Shown here in pieces: positions 8,240 to 17,494 of a DNA stretch of 64,000 nucleotides. A program made the position numbers and the translations under genes. Under the pieces are notes generated by a model, which worked only from the letters and a program-made list of their open reading frames with translations, made no database searches and had not been told where the DNA came from. Every line of letters begins with the position of its first letter. The first letter of the stretch is position 1. This DNA comes from JABSSA01 sp039960995 (lineage in GTDB: Bacteria; Pseudomonadota; Alphaproteobacteria; Rhodobacterales; Rhodobacteraceae): positions 62,001 through 126,000 of the forward strand of contig JBDVKF010000032.1 of NCBI GenBank assembly GCA_039960995.1, written 5' to 3'.

Positions 8240-9604
8240 ATGGCCAAGACCCCTTCATACATTTGCACCGCGTGTGCTGCGACATTTTCAAAATGGTCCG
8301 GGCGCTGCGATAGCTGTGGCGAATGGAATACCATAACCGAAGACACCGGTTTAACGTCTGGTCCCGGCGCAAAGGCATTGGGCAACAAACGAGGCAAAGG
8401 AATTGTCCTAACTGACCTCAGCACGCATGAAACGCCACCCCCCCGAACTCTCGCGGGACTTGAGGAATTGGATCGTGTGTTGGGTGGCGGCTTGGTGCCT
8501 GCCTCAGCCATTCTAGTCGGGGGTGATCCCGGCATCGGAAAATCCACCCTGCTTTTGCAGGCGGCCGCTCGGTTTGCAGAGACGGGTCTGAAAACGATCT
8601 ACATCAGCGGCGAAGAAGCCAGTGCTCAAGTGCGCATGCGTGCACAGCGCCTTGGTCTGACCCAAGCCCCGGTGCAACTGGCCTCAGAAACCAACCTGCG
8701 CAACATACTGACCACGCTCGAAACCGAAGCGCCCGGCCTCGCGATCATCGATTCCATTCAAACCATGTGGCTTGATACAGTCGATAGCGCGCCGGGGTCC
8801 GTCAGTCAGGTCCGCGCTGCAGCTCACGAATTGACCACTTTCGCCAAAAGACGCGGCATCAGTGTTGTATTGGTTGGCCACGTGACAAAAGAAGGTCAAA
8901 TCGCAGGACCACGTGTCGTCGAACACATGGTGGACACTGTTTTGTATTTCGAAGGCGAGCGCGGTCATCAGTTTCGCATCTTGCGTGCCGTAAAAAACCG
9001 ATTCGGCCCAGCCGATGAAATCGGAGTATTCGAAATGACCGGGCGTGGATTGGAAGAAGTCGCCAATCCCTCCGCGCTTTTTCTTTCTGAACGCGGCACA
9101 CCCAGCCCCGGCTCAGTGGTTTTTGCGGGCATCGAAGGGACACGTCCCGTTCTAACGGAACTTCAAGCGCTTGTTGCCCCATCCCCTCACAGCCAACCGC
9201 GCCGAACCGTTGTTGGATGGGATAGCGGTCGATTGGCCATGATCCTCGCGGTTTTGGAAGCACGCTGTGGAATTCCGTTCACTGGTCTGGATGTGTATCT
9301 AAACGTAGCCGGTGGAATGAAAATCAATGAACCTGCCGCCGATCTTGCCGTTGCAGCCGCGCTCATTTCCGCGCGGGAAGACGCCAGCCTGCCCTCCGAT
9401 ACTGTTGTATTTGGCGAAATTAGCCTCTCAGGAGCCCTAAGACCGGCCTCACAGACGGAAAACAGGTTGAAAGAAGCGCAAAAACTTGGTTTCACGGCAG
9501 CTATCGCGCCAACGGGTGGGAAAACCAGTGGCGGGAACGACATAGCAATGCGCCATTTTGGCGATTTAAGTAGTTTTGTTGGCGACACCTTTGGCGCTGG
9601 CTAG
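8240..9604 (+). CDS. radA: DNA repair protein RadA
   Basis: 454 residues from ATG 8240, the usual RadA size. The open frame continues upstream, but only this start gives the normal N-terminus. Order of parts: four-cysteine zinc finger (CTAC...CDSCG, residues 10-30), Walker A GDPGIGKST near 95, the RadA-specific KNRFG motif near 253, then a C-terminal Lon-like domain with a PS.HSQPRR region and GLDVYLNVAGG. RadA is a RecA-like helicase that helps branch migration in recombinational repair. It is followed 45 bases later by cvpA and then purF. Confidence 0.96.
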   Translation: MAKTPSYICTACAATFSKWSGRCDSCGEWNTITEDTGLTSGPGAKALGNKRGKGIVLTDLSTHETPPPRTLAGLEELDRVLGGGLVPASAILVGGDPGIGKSTLLLQAAARFAETGLKTIYISGEEASAQVRMRAQRLGLTQAPVQLASETNLRNILTTLETEAPGLAIIDSIQTMWLDTVDSAPGSVSQVRAAAHELTTFAKRRGISVVLVGHVTKEGQIAGPRVVEHMVDTVLYFEGERGHQFRILRAVKNRFGPADEIGVFEMTGRGLEEVANPSALFLSERGTPSPGSVVFAGIEGTRPVLTELQALVAPSPHSQPRRTVVGWDSGRLAMILAVLEARCGIPFTGLDVYLNVAGGMKINEPAADLAVAAALISAREDASLPSDTVVFGEISLSGALRPASQTENRLKEAQKLGFTAAIAPTGGKTSGGNDIAMRHFGDLSSFVGDTFGAG

Positions 9605-9649
9605 TAAAGAAGTCCTGCACACGGCTCAGGACAAGGAAGGAACGCGGCC

Positions 9650-10207
9650 ATGGAAGATCTAACGATAGTTGACGGCATCGTGGCCGCTGTCGTCGTTTTG
9701 TCGGCCCTTTTGGCATACGGACGTGGGCTGGTCCGAGAATCTCTTGCGATTGCGGGTTGGATTGGCGCTGCCTTCCTCGGATTCTTGTTTGCTCCGCAAA
9801 TCGAACCCATGATGCGCGAACTGCCTGTGATTGGCGAATTGATGGGTGTTAACTGTAATGAGATCAGCATCGTCTTCTCGTTCGCGGTTGTCCTCGTTGG
9901 TGCTTTGATCCTGTTTTCTTTGTTCACGCCTTTGTTTTCGTCTGTGGTTCAGCGATCTGTCCTTGGTGGTATTGACCAAGCACTTGGGTTTCTCTTTGGC
10001 GTAGCGCGCGGCATTCTCTTGGTTGCGATTGCCTTCTTTGTCTATGACACAGTAATCACCGGTCAGAAATTCACTGTCGTAGATGAAAGCCGCTCGGCAG
10101 AAGTCTTTAGCCAATTCAGTGGTCAGATCGAAAATCAAAACCCAGAAGAAGCTGTGGGTTGGGTTCAAGCACAAGTGAACGGCCTGATCGGCAGCTGCGA
10201 GAGTTAA
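9650..10207 (+). CDS. cvpA: CvpA family membrane protein
   Basis: 185 residues with four hydrophobic segments. The start DLTIVDGIVAAVVVLSALLAYGRGLVRE matches the CvpA family: a short N-terminus, then an R-G-x-x-R-E turn after the first helix. In E. coli the protein is needed for colicin V production and envelope homeostasis. Its position just before purF is kept in many proteobacteria. A good ribosome binding site (AAGGA) precedes ATG 9650. Confidence 0.88.
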   Translation: MEDLTIVDGIVAAVVVLSALLAYGRGLVRESLAIAGWIGAAFLGFLFAPQIEPMMRELPVIGELMGVNCNEISIVFSFAVVLVGALILFSLFTPLFSSVVQRSVLGGIDQALGFLFGVARGILLVAIAFFVYDTVITGQKFTVVDESRSAEVFSQFSGQIENQNPEEAVGWVQAQVNGLIGSCES

Positions 10208-10698
10208 GCGTTCTCCTAGCATGACTTTCATTTTTGATCGGCGAGCTGTCCCTTTCCACGCGATAAAAAGGGGCAGTATCCCAACTGCGCAGATTTGCTT
10301 CTGTCAGCCAATACTTAGTTCTTTTGTCCTCTTTACGCGCCCTGTGTGCGGCTGATGCCCCCTTTGTTAGCGGGTTTATCCCTGACGTAAGATCGTACCG
10401 GGGTATTCGTTCAACACTATTCGGCCTGCGCAACACGCTGGCTTTGGATTTCAACGAAGAAGAAACCATCGGGGCGCAAACTGGCGTGATGTTGCACCTA
10501 CATCATGTTGGCGAAGGATTTTTCACGTCACTACTTTACGATGAAATTCGGGCAATTCTCGCCCTGGTTGATCATTCACGCCGCGAACCTAATCTTTCTG
10601 ACGCACGAACAGTAACAAAGTATGATACTTGGATGACAGACTAGGTAAGGCTTGTTAAAGGGCTTGCTATGCCTTGACTGGATTCGGAGCTGCTGCCA
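10208..10698. other. Intergenic region between cvpA and purF, no confident gene
   Basis: 491 bases. A plus-strand frame from TTG 10324 to 10644 (106 codons) is open, but it has a rare start, no ribosome binding site and no recognisable motif. A minus-strand frame covers 10116-10469 and overlaps cvpA. Neither is convincing. The plus frame could be a decayed gene. The purF promoter must lie here or upstream; I see no clear -35/-10 pair and no riboswitch fold. Confidence 0.4.
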
Positions 10699-12171
10699 GT
10701 GACGCAATTAACAATGCCCCCCGCCCACGCGTTTGATGATGATAAATTGCGTGAGGAATGCGGGGTTTTCGGTGTCATCGGGACGCCGGATTCTTCAAAT
10801 TTCGTCGCGCTGGGTTTGCATGCGCTTCAGCATCGTGGGCAAGAAGCCGGTGGCATCGTCGCCCATGATACCGAACACGGTTTCAATTCTGCGCGCAGAT
10901 TTGGATATGTACGCGACAATTTCACCTCTAAATCGGTGATGGACACCCTGCCCGGCGCTGTGGCCATTGGTCATGTGCGCTATTCCACGGCAGGATCCAA
11001 AGGCAATACGGCCATCCGTGACGTACAACCGTTCTTTGGGGAATTCTCCATGGGCGGTGCTGCGATTGCGCATAATGGCAATATTACAAACGCAGATGCC
11101 TTGCGCCGCGAATTGATTGAGCGTGGATCAATCTTTCAGTCTTCGTCTGACAGCGAATGCATCATTCATCTGATGGCCCGTTCGCTTCAACGCAATATTC
11201 CTGAACGCATGGAAGACGCCCTTCGCCGTGTCGAAGGTGCCTTTTCTGTTGTGGCCATGACGCGCACCAAATTGATTGGCGTGCGTGATCCTAGGGGTGT
11301 GCGGCCTTTGGTTTTGGGTCGCCTCAGCGACAACGCCTGGGCGCTCAGCTCTGAATCCTGTGCTTTGGATATCATCGGCGCTGAATTCATCCGTGAAATC
11401 GAACCCGGTGAGATGGTTGTGATTACCGAAAAAGGTATCGAATCCCACAGACCGTTCCGGTCAGCCTCGTCGCGGTTCTGCATCTTCGAACATGTCTACT
11501 TCTCGCGACCTGATTCTATTCTAGGCAAACGATCCGTCTATGAAACCCGCGAATCCATCGGTGTGGAACTTGCGAAGGAAAGCCCGGTTGATGCCGATAT
11601 CGTTTGCCCTGTGCCAGACAGCGGAACGCCTGCAGCCATTGGGTTCGCACGCGAAAGCGGCATTCCATACGGCATGGGTATCATTCGAAATCAATATATG
11701 GGCCGCACGTTCATCGAACCAACCGAGCAAATTCGGAACATGGGCGTTCGTCTGAAATTGAATGTGAACCGTGCCTTGATCCGTGGAAAACGCGTTATTC
11801 TGGTGGATGACAGCGTTGTCCGCGGAACAACCTCACGCAAAATCAAGGAAATGATCCTTGATGCTGGCGCAAAGGAAGTTCACTTCCGGATCGCATCCCC
11901 GCCTACGGCGTGGCCTTGTTTTTATGGGGTCGACACGCCACAGCGGGAAAAACTGCTTGCCGCGACGATGAGTGAAGAAGAGATGCGCCAACATCTCGCC
12001 GTTGATAGCCTCAAGTTCATTTCATTGGATGGACTGTATCGTGCCGTTGGCGAAGCTGAAGGCCGCAACAGCAAATGCCCACAATATTGCGATGCGTGTT
12101 TTTCCGGTGAATACCCGGTCGAACCGGCTGACATGATTGAAAAAGGGTTCCAAATGAAGGCTGCGGAATAA
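10699..12171 (+). CDS. purF: Amidophosphoribosyltransferase
   Basis: 490 residues. Cys21 in EECGVFGV is the glutaminase nucleophile, exposed after removal of a short propeptide. The C-terminal PRTase domain has VILVDDSVVRGTT, the PRPP loop. Cysteines in SRFCIFEH, PPTAWPCFYG and CDACFSG fit the Bacillus-type enzyme that carries a 4Fe-4S cluster, unlike the E. coli form. It catalyses the first step of purine synthesis, PRPP plus glutamine to phosphoribosylamine. The start is GTG 10699; ATG 10714 is an alternative that still leaves a propeptide. Confidence 0.96.
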   Translation: MTQLTMPPAHAFDDDKLREECGVFGVIGTPDSSNFVALGLHALQHRGQEAGGIVAHDTEHGFNSARRFGYVRDNFTSKSVMDTLPGAVAIGHVRYSTAGSKGNTAIRDVQPFFGEFSMGGAAIAHNGNITNADALRRELIERGSIFQSSSDSECIIHLMARSLQRNIPERMEDALRRVEGAFSVVAMTRTKLIGVRDPRGVRPLVLGRLSDNAWALSSESCALDIIGAEFIREIEPGEMVVITEKGIESHRPFRSASSRFCIFEHVYFSRPDSILGKRSVYETRESIGVELAKESPVDADIVCPVPDSGTPAAIGFARESGIPYGMGIIRNQYMGRTFIEPTEQIRNMGVRLKLNVNRALIRGKRVILVDDSVVRGTTSRKIKEMILDAGAKEVHFRIASPPTAWPCFYGVDTPQREKLLAATMSEEEMRQHLAVDSLKFISLDGLYRAVGEAEGRNSKCPQYCDACFSGEYPVEPADMIEKGFQMKAAE

Positions 12172-12179
12172 TCGCAGCC
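12159..12179 (+). terminator. Hairpin overlapping the purF stop codon
   Basis: Perfect 7-bp inverted repeat GGCTGCG / CGCAGCC with a 7-nt loop that contains the purF stop TAA. No T-run follows, so intrinsic termination is uncertain; it may instead protect the mRNA 3' end. Confidence 0.35.
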
Positions 12180-12247
12180 GATCATACAAGGCGGAACTTA
12201 TGTTCTGCTGTCAGTTTTTCGCAGCAACCATCGGTATCAATCGATCT

Positions 12248-12652
12248 ATGACAGATATCCATCCAGACCTCGCCCACAAATTTCAAAGCTGGCCCGCAAA
12301 TGCGGCTCAATATGCAAGTGAAATTCGCGCCTTGTTTATACAAAGCGCCCAAGACTTCGACGCCCGCGATCTTGAAGAAAGCTTGAAATGGGGAGAACCC
12401 GCGTGGCGCCCCCGAAAAGGTGGAACAACATTGCGCGCGTCCTGGTCGACAAAAGCGCCAAATGAATTGGGTCTATTCGTCGATTGCAAAAGCGATCTAT
12501 GCGTACGTATGCAATCAGACTTCCCAGACGACTTTCGGTTTGTCGCGCCGCGCGCCATGTATCTGCCCCTTGCTCAGCCGGTCCCGACCCCAGCGATAAC
12601 GCACCTCGCCCGGATCGCATTTCGCTATAAACGCGTGATCCCAGTTCACTAG
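12248..12652 (+). CDS. DUF1801 domain-containing protein
   Basis: 134 residues from ATG 12248; the open frame starts at 12200, but the homologous part begins MTDIHPDLAHKF. EESLKWGEPAWR near residue 45 is the signature of the DUF1801 (YdhG-like) fold, whose members are small soluble proteins of unknown role, some likened to iron chaperones. No partner genes are nearby. It follows purF on the same strand after 76 bases, with a hairpin between them. Confidence 0.75.
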   Translation: MTDIHPDLAHKFQSWPANAAQYASEIRALFIQSAQDFDARDLEESLKWGEPAWRPRKGGTTLRASWSTKAPNELGLFVDCKSDLCVRMQSDFPDDFRFVAPRAMYLPLAQPVPTPAITHLARIAFRYKRVIPVH

Positions 12653-12768
12653 CATCGGCCTAATTCTGCCAATCCAATGCAGGCCGGCGCGACTACACGA
12701 CCTCGTGCATTGTACGTTACCCGGCCACATGGCAATCGCCCATCATCGCGAATTCGCAAGGATACGAG

Positions 12769-13035
12769 ATGGGCACCACAACAAATGAGACAACAGCCAT
12801 TGCAGCCACGGATCAAGCTGCACTTCCGGCGGGAAAGCTGGTTCTGATTGGTATATTTGGCTCAGACAGCAACCTTGAATGTCTGGTGCGCACGGACAGC
12901 GGAGCAATCAGATGCGTCAAACGCGGCATGCATTTGGGCAATGCAACCGTTTCCGCCATTTCGCATGACCGGATCCTGCTAACACGCGGTCCCTCAACTG
13001 AGATTTTGACCTTTCCGAACGCAAATAGCGCCTAG
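12769..13035 (+). CDS. Small protein resembling the GspC/PilP homology-region domain
   Basis: 88 residues. The core KLVLIGIFGSDSNLECLVRTDSGAIRCVKRG, then MHLGNATVSAISHDRILL, follows the pattern of the periplasmic HR domain of secretin-pilot proteins GspC and PilP (VxLxGxFG...ALVRxxxGxxxxVxxGxxLxG). No signal peptide or membrane helix is visible and no secretion genes are nearby, so the role is unknown. A ribosome binding site AAGGA sits 8 bases before ATG 12769. A perfect 7-bp hairpin follows the stop. Confidence 0.65.
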   Translation: MGTTTNETTAIAATDQAALPAGKLVLIGIFGSDSNLECLVRTDSGAIRCVKRGMHLGNATVSAISHDRILLTRGPSTEILTFPNANSA

Positions 13036-13051
13036 TGATATTGGGCCATTC

Positions 13052-13072
13052 TTGAGGCTTTTCCCGCCTCAA
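13052..13072 (+). terminator. Hairpin after the GspC-like gene
   Basis: TTGAGGC / GCCTCAA with a 7-nt loop TTTTCCC, 16 bases after the stop codon. There is no U-tract after the stem, so it is either a weak terminator or an mRNA-stabilising structure. Confidence 0.4.
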
Positions 13073-13166
13073 CCCGCCACTTGGAAACAGTGAATTTCCA
13101 TGCTCAACTGCGGCAAAACAATGTCAAAAGGTTGACCTTGTTGCCCCGGCCTGTGACGTTCGTTCC

Positions 13167-13766
13167 ATGTCACGTTGCCAAAAACTACTCGCCCTCGCCC
13201 TGTCTTTGCTCCCAATTTCAGCAATTGCCGAGGCTCCAATTGTCATGCGCACATTGGACGTGACCGCATCATTCCCGGCCCCTCCTTGGACTGTGATCAC
13301 ACGGATCGCACGCGAAACTGAATCCAATTGGACACGGGCGCTGTCCGATAGCGGCACAGATGTTTTGGTCCGCACATATGTTCCCAAAGGCGAAAATTTC
13401 GAAGACTGGAGCGAGATTTACGGGGTAAAAGCAGAAACCCCGTTGTTTGGCAGCGCAATGGGTCATCGAGACCATGCCGCCAAACAATATCAGCAAGCCT
13501 GTCAAAATGCTGTGCTTGCGCCGATTGTGCAATCCGAAGAACGCCAGGTTTTCATGCTCCTGTGTCCATCCTTTCTGGACACCCCGGACACTGGCGAATT
13601 TGCCGTCATGGTATTCTCGAAACAAGAAGAAACACTTTTAAAAGTGTTTTACCAACGACGCGTGCCCGCGTTTGACCTGGCAAATCAAGCCAGCCTGCCT
13701 TCAACCGAGGCCGAAATGAAAACGCTGGTCAGGTATTTGAACCAAGCACATCTCGTCCCCTCTTGA
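13167..13766 (+). CDS. Hypothetical exported protein
   Basis: 199 residues from ATG 13167. A typical signal peptide (MSRCQKLLALALSLLPISAIAEA) predicts periplasmic export. Two cysteines near residues 112 and 133 could form a disulfide. I do not recognise a domain. It is followed 22 bases later by an SDR gene on the same strand. Confidence 0.7.
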   Translation: MSRCQKLLALALSLLPISAIAEAPIVMRTLDVTASFPAPPWTVITRIARETESNWTRALSDSGTDVLVRTYVPKGENFEDWSEIYGVKAETPLFGSAMGHRDHAAKQYQQACQNAVLAPIVQSEERQVFMLLCPSFLDTPDTGEFAVMVFSKQEETLLKVFYQRRVPAFDLANQASLPSTEAEMKTLVRYLNQAHLVPS

Positions 13767-13788
13767 CCCGAGGCCCCTGTCAGGCCAG

Positions 13789-14439
13789 ATGACAGAAATG
13801 ACAGAAAAGCTCGCACTTATCACTGGCGCCTCTCGGGGTCTTGGAAACGCACTTGCTCTTGAGCTGTGCAAAACGCACCACATTGTTGCTGTTGCCAAAA
13901 CCACCGGCGCCCTAGAAGAACTTGATGATCAGATCAAGGCGCAAGGCGGCGCCGCCACGCTGGCCCCAATGGACATCAACAACGAAGGCGCTATGGCCAC
14001 TCTTTGCCGCGGTATATTTGATCGCTGGGGTTCATTGGATCTGTGGCTGCATACCGCTGTTTACGCCGCACCTTTGGCACCGGCGGATCATATTGATTTC
14101 AAAGACATGGCCAAATCTGTTGATACAAACCTGACAGCTGTGGCGCGATTGATCGGATATGTATCCCCACTGCTGGGCCAAGACGGGCACGCCGTGTTCT
14201 TCGAGGATATCCGCGCTGGTGAAAAGTTCTTTGGGTCCTACGGCGCAACCAAGTCGGCGCAAATTGCATTGGCCCGCTCTTGGGCGATCGAAACAGAACG
14301 CACTGGTCCAAAGGTTTCAGTTCTCACCCCCGACGCGATGCCTACCGCGACAAGAGCCCGCTTCTTTCCCGGAGAAGATCGCGATACGCTGTCTGATTGC
14401 GCCTCGCAAGCCGAACGGCTGGTATCGGAAATCGTATAG
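13789..14439 (+). CDS. Short-chain dehydrogenase/reductase family protein
   Basis: 216 residues, shorter than the usual 245. The cofactor loop TGASRGLG is at residues 11-18 and the catalytic YGATKSA (YxxxK) near 147. The usual NNAG is replaced by HTAVYA and the catalytic Ser region is EDIRAG, so substrate or activity may differ from classical members. The role is unknown. Two ATG codons (13789 and 13798) can serve as the start. An intergenic repeat copy follows. Confidence 0.8.
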   Translation: MTEMTEKLALITGASRGLGNALALELCKTHHIVAVAKTTGALEELDDQIKAQGGAATLAPMDINNEGAMATLCRGIFDRWGSLDLWLHTAVYAAPLAPADHIDFKDMAKSVDTNLTAVARLIGYVSPLLGQDGHAVFFEDIRAGEKFFGSYGATKSAQIALARSWAIETERTGPKVSVLTPDAMPTATRARFFPGEDRDTLSDCASQAERLVSEIV

Positions 14440-14471
14440 CGTTGCAGTGGACCGGTTCTGGATCGATCTAG

Positions 14472-14522
14472 GGTCGGTGGGTGGGCGCATTTGGCCATCG
14501 GCCAAACAGAACAACTCCGACC
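14472..14522. repeat. Dispersed intergenic hairpin repeat, copy 2
   Basis: GGTCGGTGGGTGGGCGCA, then TTTGGCC-ATC-GGCCAAA (14490-14506), then CAGAACAACTCCGACC. The ends GGTCGG and CCGACC are exact inverted repeats, so the whole 51-base element can fold as one long hairpin. It lies between the SDR gene and surE. See the copies at 7605 and 24406. Confidence 0.85.
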
Positions 14523-14647
14523 TCGGTCTTACCTCCGATCTTGGCCGTGACGTAGTCGCGCAACGCTCGCCTTTGAACTTCGCCACGTCGTCACGACATC
14601 TTGCCGCCTTTCGCCCCCTCGCATAGTAAAGCAATCAAGGGGGCCCT

Positions 14648-15433
14648 ATGCGTATTCTCATTACAAATGACGACGGGATTTCAGCACCGGGGCTGGACAC
14701 TTTGCAACAAATTGCAACGCAGCTTGCTGATACCCCCGAAGACGTCTGGACTGTTGCACCGGCCTTTGAACAATCCGGTGTCGGCCATTGCATCAGTTAC
14801 TCCAAACCGATGATGGTGCAACGCCTTGCGGATCGCCGGATTGCCTGCGAAGGCAGCCCAGCAGATTGCGTGTTGGCCGGTGTGCACGAATTCATGCGCG
14901 ATGCGCCGCCAGACCTCATTCTGTCTGGCGTCAACCGTGGCAACAATTCCGCAGAAAATGCACTTTATTCCGGCACGTTAGGCGCTGCAATCGAAGGCGC
15001 TTTGCAAGGGATTACGTCAATCGGTCTATCCCAGTACTTTGGACCAGCGAACCGTGACCTTGATGACCCGTTTGAGACTGCGCGCGATCACGGCGAAGAC
15101 GTTATTCGTCGCATACTTGCGACACTGAAACCTCAGGATGACGGCTATAAGTTGTTCTTTAACGTCAACTTTCCACCTGTCGCATCTGCTGATGTCTCAG
15201 GTATCCGTGTGGTATCTCAAGGGTTGCGTCCCGGAACCGGGTTTCACACCGAAGCGACCCAAGCTCCGAACGGACGCAAGTTTCTTTGGATAAAAGGTGG
15301 GAACCAACAAGTTGCGACCGCACCCGACACAGACGCCGCAGTGAATTTAGATGGCTTTATTTCGGTGACTCCAATGCGCGCGGATCTTACCGATCATGCG
15401 GCCGTTCGCGAATTGCAAGGAATTGCCACATGA
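14648..15433 (+). CDS. surE: 5'/3'-nucleotidase SurE
   Basis: 261 residues. MRILITNDDGI at the start carries the metal-binding Asp8-Asp9 pair; EQSGVGHCIS and SGVNRGNN complete the active site. SurE removes phosphate from nucleoside monophosphates and is linked to stationary-phase survival. Ribosome binding site AAGGGGG precedes ATG 14648. The gene overlaps pcm by ATGA, and surE-pcm-nlpD is a conserved cluster. Confidence 0.95.
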   Translation: MRILITNDDGISAPGLDTLQQIATQLADTPEDVWTVAPAFEQSGVGHCISYSKPMMVQRLADRRIACEGSPADCVLAGVHEFMRDAPPDLILSGVNRGNNSAENALYSGTLGAAIEGALQGITSIGLSQYFGPANRDLDDPFETARDHGEDVIRRILATLKPQDDGYKLFFNVNFPPVASADVSGIRVVSQGLRPGTGFHTEATQAPNGRKFLWIKGGNQQVATAPDTDAAVNLDGFISVTPMRADLTDHAAVRELQGIAT

Positions 15434-16080
15434 CGCTTGATGCAGAACGTAAAATGCAATTCTTGTTTGCATTGCGTTCAAAAGGCGTAACCGACAAACG
15501 CGTCTTGCAAGCCATGGAAGAAGTCGACCGCGGAGTCTTTCTGACCGGGTTGTTTGCCGAACGTGCTTATGACGACACGCCATTGCCAATCGCATGTGGC
15601 CAGACCATTTCACAGCCCTCAGTGGTTGGCCTTATGACCCAAGCCTTGGCCGTCAGTCCGCGCGACAAAGTTCTCGAGGTCGGCACCGGATCAGGCTATC
15701 AGGCCGCCGTACTCGCCAAACTGGCACGCCGGGTCTACACAGTTGATCGCCACAAACGATTGGTTCAACAAGCAAAGTCAGTATTTGATGCGTTGGATTT
15801 GCATACAATCACAACTATAACGGGCGACGGCAGCCATGGATTACCCGACCAAGCCCCCTTTGACCGCATAATTGTGACTGCAGCTGCAGAAGACCCCCCC
15901 GGCCCCCTATTGGCGCAATTGAAGATTGGCGGTATTATGGTCGTACCCGTCGGGCAATCGGACACGGTTCAAAGCTTGATCCGCGTGCGAAAAACTGAAA
16001 CGGGACTGGACTATGACGAATTGCGCACAGTGCGTTTTGTTCCATTGCTAGAAGGGCTTGGACGCGACGAGACGGGCTGA
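15430..16080 (+). CDS. pcm: Protein-L-isoaspartate O-methyltransferase
   Basis: 216 residues from ATG 15430, which overlaps the surE stop; the frame is open further upstream but only as antiphase to surE. The family start region RAYDDTPLPIACGQTISQPSVVGLMTQ and the SAM motif VLEVGTGSGYQAAVLA near residue 78 are clear. It methylates isoaspartyl residues to repair aged proteins, using S-adenosylmethionine. Confidence 0.95.
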   Translation: MTLDAERKMQFLFALRSKGVTDKRVLQAMEEVDRGVFLTGLFAERAYDDTPLPIACGQTISQPSVVGLMTQALAVSPRDKVLEVGTGSGYQAAVLAKLARRVYTVDRHKRLVQQAKSVFDALDLHTITTITGDGSHGLPDQAPFDRIIVTAAAEDPPGPLLAQLKIGGIMVVPVGQSDTVQSLIRVRKTETGLDYDELRTVRFVPLLEGLGRDETG

Positions 16081-16138
16081 AACAGGCATATGAAACGAGC
16101 CCCCGTCAAAAAGAGGGGCCGATGAGAGGACAAAGCAG

Positions 16139-17317
16139 ATGATCCTGCCACAGAAAGCTGGTTGGGCCTTAATGGGCGTATTTTCGCTCACGGCCTGTGC
16201 CGAACCGCTCGATTTTGACCTTCGCGGTCAATTGGGGGCTTTTTCCACGACCAATGCAGCGCGAACAGCAACAGCGGATAGACCACAACCGGACAATCGC
16301 GGTGTGATTTCTTATCCCAATTACCAAGTTGCCGTTGCCCAACGCGGAGACACGCTTGCACAAGTGGCCAGCCGAGTTGGTCTGCCAGCCGCCGATCTGG
16401 CCAGCTATAATGGGATCGCGACTGACGCATCGTTGCGCGACGGTGAAATTCTGGCCTTGCCCAATCGCGTGTCGGAACCATCACCCCTAACTGGCGCGTT
16501 AGGAACCGGCCCAATTCAACCCTCTTCTGTTGATGTGACGACGTTGGCTGGTCAAGCAATCGACAATTCACCCGATACATCGACACAAGTTGCGGCGGCC
16601 AGGCCGATCACGACACCGCTTCCTCAAACTGGCGACGAGCCTGTCCAACACCGTGTCGAACGCGGCGAAACGGCATTTACAATCGCGCGACTGTACAACG
16701 TTCCAGTGCGATCCTTGGCAGAATGGAATGGTTTGGGCTCAGATTTCGCCGTGCGTGAAGGTCAATTCCTGCTCATCCCCGTTGCACAAACGGCTCCGCC
16801 ACAAGTCGGCTCAGCAGTGCAACAAGAGGAAGCGGTGACAGCTCCTGGCGAAGGTACTGAAACCCCAACGCCGCCAAGCGCATCAAGACCCCTGCCCGTC
16901 GACGATAGCGATCAGGTTGTCGCGGCACCTCCTGCTCCGGATATTGGTCAAACAACGACATCCACACAGGCGGCGATGTCCAAGCCCGTCGACGGAACAA
17001 TCATTCGCGAATACACCAAAGGACGCAATGAAGGCATCGACATCAAAGGAGCGCCCGGTGGACCGGTTGCCGCTGCTGCTGATGGAACAGTCGCCGCCAT
17101 TACCAAAAGCGCCGAAGGTGTTCCCATTATCGTTCTGCGTCACCCGGACAACGTGTTGACGGTCTACGCAAATGTCGAAAACGTTTCGGTGAAAAAAGGC
17201 GACAGCGTGAAACGAGGCAGTTCAATTGCAAAACTGCGCGATGGTGACCAATCCTTTGTTCACTTCGAAGTTCGACAGGGATTCGATAGTGTTGATCCAA
17301 ACACCTATCTACAGTAG
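16139..17317 (+). CDS. nlpD: NlpD-like lipoprotein with two LysM domains and a degenerate M23 domain
   Basis: 392 residues. The lipobox LTAC places the lipidated cysteine at residue 20. LysM domains lie near residues 61-107 (QVAVAQRGDTLAQVA) and 176-222 (HRVERGETAFTIA). The C-terminal LytM/M23 domain (about 282-392) has NEGIDI where active peptidases have HxGxD, and VHFEVR with only one His of the HxH motif. It is therefore probably an amidase activator rather than a protease, as for E. coli NlpD and EnvC. It should act on septal peptidoglycan from the envelope. Confidence 0.88.
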   Translation: MILPQKAGWALMGVFSLTACAEPLDFDLRGQLGAFSTTNAARTATADRPQPDNRGVISYPNYQVAVAQRGDTLAQVASRVGLPAADLASYNGIATDASLRDGEILALPNRVSEPSPLTGALGTGPIQPSSVDVTTLAGQAIDNSPDTSTQVAAARPITTPLPQTGDEPVQHRVERGETAFTIARLYNVPVRSLAEWNGLGSDFAVREGQFLLIPVAQTAPPQVGSAVQQEEAVTAPGEGTETPTPPSASRPLPVDDSDQVVAAPPAPDIGQTTTSTQAAMSKPVDGTIIREYTKGRNEGIDIKGAPGGPVAAAADGTVAAITKSAEGVPIIVLRHPDNVLTVYANVENVSVKKGDSVKRGSSIAKLRDGDQSFVHFEVRQGFDSVDPNTYLQ

Positions 17318-17494
17318 CAGGGGCATACTGGAACGTGTGGCACTTCGCGCCGCACGTGAAAGCGCCAACGAAAGGTATCTATTTTGTGTTAATTTTTACA
17401 AGAAAAACCTCAAGTTAGGCTATCTTGCCGCAATGTTTTCACGTTTGACAGTTATGCTTGGTTCAGCAGTTCTGAGTTTTTTTAGTAGGTAGTC

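Noticed and set aside
10324..10644. Possible 106-residue gene between cvpA and purF
   Set aside because: TTG start, no ribosome binding site and no known motif; may be decayed DNA. Left as a non-coding region with a note.
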